From Dipteris shenzhenensis (taxonomy: Eukaryota > Polypodiophyta > Polypodiopsida > Gleicheniales), in the NCBI GenBank assembly GCA_047967505.1, contig CM106541.1: a stretch of DNA of 64,000 nucleotides; one strand, written 5' to 3'. The notes beneath the pieces were generated by a model, which made no database searches, was not told where the DNA came from, and worked only from the letters and a program-made list of their open reading frames with translations. Shown piece by piece: positions 56,129-64,000 of this stretch; within the stretch, counting starts at the first letter, position 1; every line of letters starts with the position of its first letter. Made by a program: the position numbers and the translations under genes.

Positions 56129-57009
56129 GTACTAGTAACATGTCATTTCTTGTGATAGCACTGTTCCAGCCAGATTCACAAATGATAAAGATATAGTATT
56201 TTTTATCACGTATTTTGCTAGAAGGTGGTAGTAAATGAAATCTGGACTAACACCCCACCTCTCCCTTTTGGTGCCACAAGCACAAATTTTGGGACTCGTA
56301 ATCTCCTTGTTCCATCCCTCAAAAGAGAAAAGGTGATACACAATCAGCTATGTGTGAGGCTACTGATGCGAAAGAGAGACTGTCTGTTTTGCAGCAGATA
56401 CCAACGCATTGTCTAAGGTAGCCTCAAAGTAGGAATCAATAGTTTGTGTGATGGGCTATGCCACAATAGGTTCCTTGATCTGCGTAAATGTAGAAAAGTA
56501 TTGTAAACCAAGCCTTGGCAAATTGTGTCGCTCTGTGGTTTTCTTGTAGCACTCCTTACCTTGCTGCCAAATTGAGTACAAGGTGTAGATAGTGTCTAAC
56601 CAAACATTGACTAGGCCATACATCATACAACTTAGAAATGCCATGCTGTGATGCTGGCCGTTGTCTGCTAGACATTGGCTTGGTATCTCATGTGGCATGA
56701 CGTAGAATGTTGCAAAATGAGCCATTGAAGTTATTTCATGCATCCAATCAGCACAATGCAATATACCAAGTTATGTTCGGTAGGACCAGCTTAATCACAA
56801 GGGCCTTACTTGGAAGGGAGAGGTCACCTATTGCTTAGTGTGTATAAGTTGATCCCAACTTGGCACCCCTAATAATAATTAGTATTTCATGTGGGGACTC
56901 AATGAAATCCCAAGGTCTCACCCCAAGTGAGAGAGATCTTTATCTTTGTGTAAAAGATAATTGATTTATGTCAATTGATCCTAGGTTGTAAAGGCAAAGC
57001 ACTAACTGA
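56129..57009. other. Presumed intron 3, no recognised element
   Basis: No ankyrin-like continuation was found. A minus-strand open frame (56456-56761) of 101 codons shows no known motif. Confidence 0.4.
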
Positions 57010-57273
57010 TCAAGAGGAGTCAATTCTCTCTAGGCTCTTCACAAAAAAAGTTAAGTCGTCTATGAACTCAGTCCAACAGCTCCTCCCGTACCTGATCAAG
57101 AGGCACCTCTCGATTAGACATGCCTGGTGTAACTTCAAAAAGTTGTCCATAGACTCTATGACAAAGAGAAATAGGAATGATGCTAGCAGGCACCCGTGAG
57201 ACGAGTGGAATGTGGAAGCAAGAAGGCCTTCCTGTGTGGCTTGCAATGAAAAACTAGCTGGAGTTGCACGCAT
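57010..57273 (-). pseudogene. LINE reverse transcriptase fragment
   Basis: The minus strand reads HGCLLASFLFLFVIE, a decayed form of the RT motif QGCPL.P.LF....E. Further on, EFIDDLTFFVKS resembles the FADD catalytic box with Ala replaced by Ile. It may be the upstream part of the LINE end at 59.5-57.9 kb, displaced, or an independent fragment. Confidence 0.55.
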
Positions 57274-57892
57274 ATAAAGCTGAGGCTCCTTTGATTCAGT
57301 GTCATAAGAATCCCAAGATCCTTTTGGTGTCCTTCATAAAAGCATAAACCACCTTATGGTCTGTCCTTCTCGAAATCCATGAGTAGGATTGTGAGAGGCT
57401 GTATCGCAATGGAATTAATAAAACTGAAGGCATAAGTGGCCAATCATAATGCCATTGTATTGTTTGACTCTATCAACATCAATTTCAAACTGGTAAAAAG
57501 ACTCACACTCAAAACCAGTCCATTTGACTATGCTTATATAGTTAGAATGCTGGATGGAAGTCCAAGAAAAGTGTGGGACTGAAGCGTCACACAGATGGAA
57601 TTACACATCCAAGACTATGGGGAGAATATTATCTTCAAATCACCAGACTTGTTTATGTAAATAGCTCTTAGAATGGTGCGATAATCTTGTTTTGGATGGG
57701 CAAAAACACATCTATCAGTTTTTAAAACTAGTTTGTCGTAGATTCTTCAGGGTGAGAAGGATCTATGTCAAGGTCCTTTAATCTTGACTATTGAGGTTTG
57801 AAAAACCCGAGTCTCTATTCAAGTAATGCATTGGTTGAGTGGTGTGAGGATGCATTAGCAAACCCTTGAGCTATCCAAGGCGGGGGATGGCT

Positions 57893-59480
57893 TTGTTTTT
57901 TTCCTTCCAGAGAAACAACTTTCTATTAATGCTTGAGAAAACCGACCATACAAATTAGCAATCCATGAGGTGTTGAACACTGGAAAACAAAGAGAGAACT
58001 CGTTGTCAACCAACTTGTCTTCCGAGAACCCAGGTCACTACCTAGGGAATCTCTGAGACAGGGGCTAGCAACTAGGGTGGGGGAATACACATCTAGTGAA
58101 TGCCTCAATCTAAGACATAAAAAACACCTGCAGGCCAAGCTTTGCAGAAACACACCTATCTCTTGACGGTCGCTCTATATTCCGATGTCCCGCGCTCCCA
58201 AATGGCATGCAAGGTATAGTTGATGTCCTGCCAAATGGTGACTAGGGTACACTGGGGGGGAATTGGTGGCCCCCCACCATCACAAGCAGAAACATGCGAC
58301 CCAAATGTTTCAAGCAGTGTGTTGGATATGGTCTCCCAAACACTATCCTCTAGGGTGGTAACAAGATGTTGCTACGAATGGGGAGCTACATCTTGTACCT
58401 TGATCTGTGAGGTGTTGAACACTGGAAAACAAAGAGAGAACTCGTTGAACCCAAGTCAATACCTAGGGAATCTCTGAGATAAGGACTAGCAACCAGGGTG
58501 GGGGACTACACATCTAGTGAATGCCTCAATCTAATACATAAAAAATACTTGCAAGCCAAGCCTTGCAGAAACACCCCTGTCTCTTGACGGTCGCTCTAGA
58601 TTCTGATGTCTTGTGCTCCCAAATGGCATGCAAGGTACAATTGATGTCTTGCTAAATGGTGACTAGGGTACACTGGGGGGGGACTTGGTGCCCCCCCCCA
58701 TCACAAGCAGAAACATGTGACCCAAATGTTTCAAGCAGTGTGTTGGATACCATCTCCCAAACACTATCCTCTAGGGTGGTAACAAGATGTTGCTAAGAAT
58801 GGGGAGCTACATCTTGTACCTTGATCTAAAGGATTCTCTGTCCTCAGATCGTGTAATCTGGGGTGACCATGTCAATGGAGAAGGCGTGACCTTCCTTTGT
58901 TAACCAAGCTACCATACTTTAGATAAAATCCCATTCCAATCTTTGAGTTTGAACCACTATTTGAAGGGTCCCTTACCAAACCTCTGTGCTAGGAGGCAGC
59001 TCTAAAGATAGTGTGGGATCGTCTCAAGGTCTCTCTCCATGCAGTGATGGCACCTCCCATCAATGCGCATCTGCTCCAACCAATGTTTGACTACTAGGGC
59101 CTGCTACAATCCCTGCCTAAGGATCAACTTTTGGGCCTAGTATTTTGCACAATTGTGGAGTCTGTGCACATTCCAACTCACCGCACTCCAACTCATGGAG
59201 AGGTCGGGAGGTAGTAAATAATGCCTTCCTTCTAGAAACATAAGGCGTATGAACATGAAACAGATGTGTTGGAGCTTGCTAGGGAATTGGAGGGTGAATC
59301 CTAGTTTTTTCAGAGTCTTGCAAGAGCCATCACCAACTCCACTCCTTGTGGACTAAAGCCATCAATTTCGATTGCAAAAGTACCAACGATCGAGTTAACT
59401 AGTTCAATAGTCAAAAGGTGGTCCTAGAGTTGAGGTAGAGGCTATATCCATATGCACAATAATCAATAATCCATCCACTG
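57893..59480 (-). mobile_element. 5'-truncated LINE, minus strand, with internal tandem duplication
   Basis: The 3' end on the minus strand is an A-rich tail (complement of ttttttt at 57897). The C-terminal zinc-binding region reads AQKLILRQGL, LEQMRIDGRCHHC and ETIPHYL.SCLLAQRF (about 58990-59120). Downstream, a unit of about 440 bp is present twice (57967-58408 and 58409-58826), the second with a short deletion. It is full of stops and not functional. Confidence 0.75.
57967..58826. repeat. Tandem duplication, 442-bp unit
   Basis: gaggtgttgaacactggaaa begins at 57967 and again at 58409. Both units run through ctagtgaatgcctcaatcta, cacaagcagaaacatg and aacaagatgttgctaagaat. The second unit lacks about 25 bases after the gaactcgttg phrase. 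Confidence 0.95.
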
Positions 59481-60835
59481 TGGCATCTTGGAAAGATTTC
59501 AAAAAGCATCCAGAGGATTAGAGACTTTTTTCAGTTGGTCATCTCAGAGGGAGTGCAGGGAGGACTCAGTAGATTGATGCTGCCATTCCAGTGGAGTGGA
59601 TGGTGGATATAGATGATATGCCCCTTACAGATTCCACTTGGTTGGGTGCTTTCACTGGAATAGGTATTCCTATTCAGGTTATTGCTTTGCGGGATGCACA
59701 TGAGGATGCCCTAGTTTTTTATGGTCGGGATGCTACATATGTCTTCTAATGATGTCCTTTAGGGGTTCCCTTCCAGCCGGTCAGGATTGCTGGCTATATG
59801 GAGTAGGGTACAGATTCACAGTGGTTCCTAGATCCTGACCCTATTCTTCTGGCTCTAGATTCATGGAGACTTTGTCTCTATGGAGGTGTCCCTACCAGAT
59901 CTTTGCAGTGGAAGCCTGGAGAGTGGGAGTGGATTGATGAAGGGCACTAAGAGAAGAACATCCCCTTCTTTTGTTACATGGTTAGAAATTCCGGGAGATT
60001 TCAGCCTAGTTGTAGAGGTTGGAGGCCCTCTCGATCTTCTCATTGGGACGGCTTTCACATCTCTGCAGATGTGCAAAAAAACTTTTGGAGCAGACTCTAG
60101 AAATCCCTTTGGAATAGAAAAATCACTCTCTCTTTTGGTTTTCTATTCACGGAGGGATTGCGTTGAACCTGTGGAGATCTAGGTTCAGGGCTTACCCTAC
60201 ATGTCCTCGTTGCCATTCTACAATTGAAACAATTCAGCATTGTCTTTGGGGTGCAGACAGGTGAGGATGATTTGGAAGAGTATTGCAAGGATCTTATATA
60301 CTTTCCATACTTTATCCTTCTTCATGACCTGGGGCTCAATGGATTGGATTTCTCTTATGGGGCCTCAGGTCTTTTTCGAGGGACATGATTCATAGGGGAC
60401 TTTTTCGGTTTGTTGACACTCAGTAGAGTTATGTTCCCTACAAGATATTGCATTTACTCCTTTCAGAGTTGTCCCTACAGCATGTTGCATTTACTCCTTT
60501 CAGAGCTACACATGCTTCAGTAGATACCTCATGGGAGATTCTAGCTCGTATTGCAGCTTGGCATATTTGGATACCAAGATGTATAGAGGCATCGAGAGCA
60601 GCCTCTGCTAGGAGGAACACTTTTTTCAGAGTCTGGAGGGAATCTCTTTTTATCTCTGATTTTGTTTCAGGGTTGACTTGGCATTTTCAGCCGAAACCCT
60701 GGTTATTTGCTAGCTCTTTTTGAGTGAGCTTTGATTTCTCTCATGTATTTATTGACATGATGTACTCCTGCATTGAGCTTGCTTTGCGTTTTTCTTTCAT
60801 ACTTAATAGAAGTACTTTTTTGCAAAAACAAAACA
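59480..60835 (+). mobile_element. 5'-truncated LINE fragment, family C, copy 2
   Basis: The plus strand gives WIHGDFVSMEVS, LCSGSLESGSGLMKGTKRRT and SRNPFGIEKSL-like pieces across frames. They are collinear with copies 1 and 3. The zinc module survives as CPRCHSTIETIQHCLWG (about 60195-60250). It ends at an A-rich tail (about 60822-60835). It is dead. Confidence 0.75.
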
Positions 60836-61093
60836 AAAAAGCTGTGAAGCCTGGGTGATATGGGAGCATGTGTCACTTATTTCAAGTACATGGATGCTTC
60901 ATTGTAATGTAGATAATTAAAGGCCAATATCTAAATATAAGATGCTTGCAATATATGGCAATCCATATTGTAAAATAGAGATAATGTATTGAGATTAGGA
61001 AAAGGTGCAAGTTACGTAGTCAAGAATTAACCCGAAGGGACAGTTGGAAGAAAAGCCATTTCCATCTCTTCGCCCCCACTTGGTAGATACTCA
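60836..61093. other. No recognised element
   Basis: Short spacer between a LINE tail and the putative LTR; nothing noticed. Confidence 0.4.
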
Positions 61094-61570
61094 TGTGAAG
61101 AAGCTAGAACACTCACATGAGAGACTCTTGTAAAGAGTGCTAGAGCTGAAGCTCCTCTTTTCTTTCTATTGCAAGCGTGGATAGTAAGTGTGAATATGTA
61201 GACTATCCATTTCCTTGTGATGGTTCACACATTTAGCTGAAGGAACATGGTGGAGAGAGGGAGAGAGAGAGGGTAGGCTAGGGAGAGAGGAAGTGATACT
61301 CAAAAGGAGACATAATGAAATGGAAATGAAATGACTAGAGCAATGAACAAAAGGAGAGTACTCACATGTAGACCAAAGAGCTTGTACCTTTATACTTGAT
61401 TGATTTGACAATAGACAAGTACAGCTCTTATATAGAGTGCACACACACATATGAACACTAAGGCATATGGGATAACTCCCAATGTGACACGTGGCATCCA
61501 TAGGACACACTAGACTAGAACTCACACTAGAACACACCAAACCGACTCAACTTGGCTTCATATTCTAACA
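61094..61570 (-). repeat. Putative copia LTR (truncated or solo)
   Basis: The segment begins TGTGAAGAAGCTAGAACACTC and ends TTCATATTCTAACA. It is followed by tcctccatgaaggcaag, which looks like a purine-tract complement. The layout mirrors the other minus-strand copia 3' LTRs (7014-7365). No second copy is in the window. Confidence 0.4.
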
Positions 61571-61927
61571 TCCTCCATGAAGGCAAGGTGAGAGACTACT
61601 GGAATGGAACCAAGGACAGAACATGACAGTGGCAGGACTACTAAACTGTGCAATGTCTGAACTAGATATGGCTCCCATGCCAACTCAGAGGCTGAAGTCT
61701 AAGCATGGTTTAGAGGTTGGATTGAGCACTCGTATGGCTTTTACATCCCAAACATGACTCAGAGGCTCACGTCTCAGCATGGATGCATGAACAACTTAGA
61801 GGTCTAGAAGACCAATGCACCAACATCTTGGAACTCATATGCCAGGCCTAATAACTAGACCCTATCAATGCCAATAGATGGCTTCCACAGTACATCCCCC
61901 TCTTGACTCTAGGGACTAACTAGAAAC
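61571..61927. other. No recognised gene
   Basis: Possible decayed interior next to the putative LTR. Repeated phrases such as ctcagaggct occur; nothing coding. Confidence 0.35.
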
Positions 61928-62350
61928 ATGGAGTCACACATCATAAAAGAAATACATCATTTTAGGAGAAGTATAGGGCGGGACTATATCACCCCTACTA
62001 TTGCCAAAGAAGCCATGGGAAGGTGTGAGCATGGACCTCGCATGGACATTATCTTGGGATTGACAAGAACCAACAAGGTGTATGATAGCATGACTATCGT
62101 TGTGGATAGATTTAGCAAAATGGCATATTTTATTGCTTGTAAAGAGACAAGTAATGCTTCAAAGTGATTTGTTCTTTAGATTAGTAATGATATCTCATGG
62201 ATAGCAAGTGAATATTACCTCGGATAAGGATACTTATTTTCTAAATTATGTTTTGAAAACATAATGAAGGAAGATTGGCATGAAGTTGCTTTTTTACCAT
62301 CCACAAAATAAAGTGGTGAAAAGATGTATGGAAAATATGTTAAGAAGGCG
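61928..62350 (+). pseudogene. Ty3/gypsy integrase fragment
   Basis: The plus strand reads HGPRMDIILGLTRTNK and DSMTIVVDRFSKMAYFIACK, the integrase core start of gypsy elements (usual form DFI.GLP.T..G.DSI.VVVDRFSKMAHF). After a stop it continues in pieces (VAFLPSTK from HPQT) to about 62340, then ends in a G-rich tract. It is unrelated in sequence to the complete gypsy at 45-51 kb, so a different family. Confidence 0.85.
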
Positions 62351-62353
62351 TTT

Positions 62354-62376
62354 GGGGGGGGGAGGGGGGGGGGGAG
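62354..62376. repeat. G tract
   Basis: Nearly unbroken run of G residues; possible quadruplex former or sequencing-difficult region. Confidence 0.95.
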
Positions 62377-62496
62377 TTGAAAAGGGTTTACCTTTCAAGC
62401 CTTTTCGTCAGTACATCATGTGTATCAATCATGATTTGACCATGAGGTAAGGGCATGAGCTTTACCTCTACTTAGAGAAGGAGACACATGAACTTT

Positions 62497-64000
62497 TGAG
62501 TTTTTTTTTTTTCATGAAAAAGACTTCTACTAAGTATGAAAAGTACCCACATGAGCAAGCTCAAAGCGAAAATACATCATGTTGTGCATGAGGAAACCCC
62601 CCTGAAAAAGGGAACAGAAAACTCCAAAATGAGCTGGAAAGAAACCAAGGTTGAGGTTGAAAGTGCCATCTCAACCCTACTATAGTCTCTAAGAAAAAGG
62701 GGGAACCCCTCCATTCCCTAAGGAATATAACCCTCCTGGTTGAGGCTGCCCGGGAAGAACCCTGCATGCTCGCCCAACTCACCATCAATGTGTGAACGGT
62801 GTCAGCCCAAATACTAGCAGGTGTGCGAGGGATGGACCTGAGATCCGTCCTAGGCCTCTGTGCATCTAGCCCTCCAAATATGCCAAGCAATGATGCTAGC
62901 CAGTATCTCCCAAGCGGTATCCCCATCAGCATGTACTGGTCTATAGCGGGAGATAGGCACATCCTCAAGAGAGCAAGTCTCTACTAGGTGACATCGAATC
63001 GATATGGCCCAAGAAGCATCCTGCCACTCATAGAAGATCTAAGGCCTTGATAGGGAGAGACAAGCCACTGATCCCCCCGTCATGAAGAAACGAGAAGGAG
63101 CAAAAGTACTGAGGACCCTGGGAATTTCCATCCAAATGGCTCTCGCATGTCTGCACTCCCATAGACAATGATGAATCGACTCATCAGTAGACAAGCACCT
63201 AGGACAAGTGGGATTTGCCCCAAATCTAGACCTCCAACTATTCTCTGCAATCCCTCCATGAATAGAAAGCCAAAAAAATAGAGTGACCTTTCTATTTCTT
63301 TGGGATCTCCAAAGCCTCCGCCAAAAGACCCTCTGCAAATCAGTGGAAACGTGATAACTCTCCCAATGAGGGGCCCTGGAAGGTCTCCATTCTCTACAAC
63401 TGATCTGGAACTTCCTGGCATTACTGACCGTGTAACAAAAAAAGGAAAGCTCTTCTCTTGGTTGCCTGCAACAATCCATTCCCACTCTCGTGGGTCCCAC
63501 TGAAGAAACTTTATCGGGACTCCTCCAAAGAGCCACAACCTCCTCCAAAGAGCCACAAACTTTATCGGGACTCCTCCAAAGAGCCACAACCTCCAAGAAA
63601 CCGAAAGAGAAAGACGAGGGATCGGATCAATATGCCATGCAGAGTCCTTGCCCTGATCCAAAAAGCCTATGATCCTGACAGGCTGAAAAGGCATGCCCAA
63701 AAGAATATCCTGTGAAGAAATAACCAGCCTGCCACCTACTTGTACATAAAAAACCAAGGCATCCTCATGTGCTCCCAAAAAAGCTATAACTTGGAGAGGA
63801 ATACCTACCCTCAAGAAATCCCCCATCCACATGGAGCAAACAACAGGCCCGTCATCTGTATCCACTCAGTCAAGGGGAAGAGCTGCATCAATATGAAGTA
63901 TCCTCCCTGCACATCCTCTGAGGTGACTAATCGTTTGCTGTTGGCAAACTTCTGGAAGCCTCTTGAAAGCTTTCCAAGAACCTACGGAGGTGGCAAGGCC
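62497..64000 (-). mobile_element. LINE fragment, family C, copy 3 (runs off the window)
   Basis: The minus strand, from the window edge inward, reads an open stretch of about 260 codons (VCSMWMGDFLRVGIPLQV, EDALVFYVQVGGRLV, IDPIPR). It then gives LQWDPREWEWI and RNRKVTLFFWLSIHGGIAE, and a zinc module CPRCLSTDESIHHCLWEC (about 63140-63190). It ends at ttttttttttttcatg (A tail on the minus strand, 62500-62512). This is the best-preserved of the three copies. A 51-bp duplication at 63509-63598 adds repeats of FGGVPIK. It faces copy 2 as an inverted pair. Confidence 0.85.

Noticed and set aside
1-64000. tRNA, rRNA or organelle-derived insertions
   Set aside because: No cloverleaf with a GGTTCGA-type T-arm, no rRNA landmarks and no organelle genes were recognised by eye; a computed search could still find a weak one.

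Overview
The window is nuclear DNA of a land plant with a large, repeat-rich genome. The evidence is Ty1/copia and Ty3/gypsy elements with the plant initiator-tRNA-Met primer site (TGGTATCAGAGC type), Arabidopsis-type telomere motifs (AAACCCT) inside a satellite, plant-style LINEs, and one host gene with a roughly 20.4-kb intron. A fern, lycophyte or gymnosperm would fit; I cannot go further from the sequence. Almost all of the window is transposon-derived and decayed. There are no rRNA genes, convincing tRNA genes, CRISPR arrays or prokaryotic operons.

Left part (1-24.4 kb). Positions 1-2058 hold a near-identical 779-bp tandem array made from the middle of an uncharacterised transposase-like gene (WSDG..xQFK / HGKGEHxG motifs). 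A minus-strand copia element (A, 3.4-7.0 kb and 23.3-24.4 kb) is split by a second minus-strand copia element (B). B occupies 7014-23344, with 352-bp LTRs and a perfect 5-bp target duplication, TCTCT. B is itself interrupted by a 9.74-kb segment (8460-18198) bounded by 14-bp inverted repeats. That segment carries another copy of the transposase-like gene, two clusters of an 18-bp palindrome (ATACCTCGATCGAGGTAT) near its ends, and a 2.8-kb satellite whose later units have acquired telomere-like repeats. It is the best candidate here for an undescribed mobile element.

Middle part (24.4-35.2 kb). This is mostly unrecognised AT-rich or low-complexity DNA with LINE remnants, one of them a plus-strand LINE 3' part at 33.2-34.5 kb.

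Right part (35.2-64 kb). A host gene for an ankyrin-repeat protein starts at 35222 (exon 1). Exon 2 lies at 55817 and exon 3 at 56069, and the rest is not found. Its first intron contains a 3-kb minus-strand LINE, a second LINE fragment, several minisatellites and a complete 6.3-kb chromodomain-type Ty3/gypsy element (45184-51462; TSD CCATA, 1.19-kb LTRs), probably nested in a non-coding LTR element. Beyond the exons lie four more LINE fragments, two of them facing each other as a large inverted pair, and copia and gypsy scraps.

A pattern runs through the whole window. Nearly every in-frame stop in the copia B and gypsy polyproteins sits where a single C-to-T change would turn CAG, CAA or CGA into a stop, and the differences between the copia B LTRs read as transitions only. 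This looks like long-term cytosine methylation and deamination of silenced transposons.
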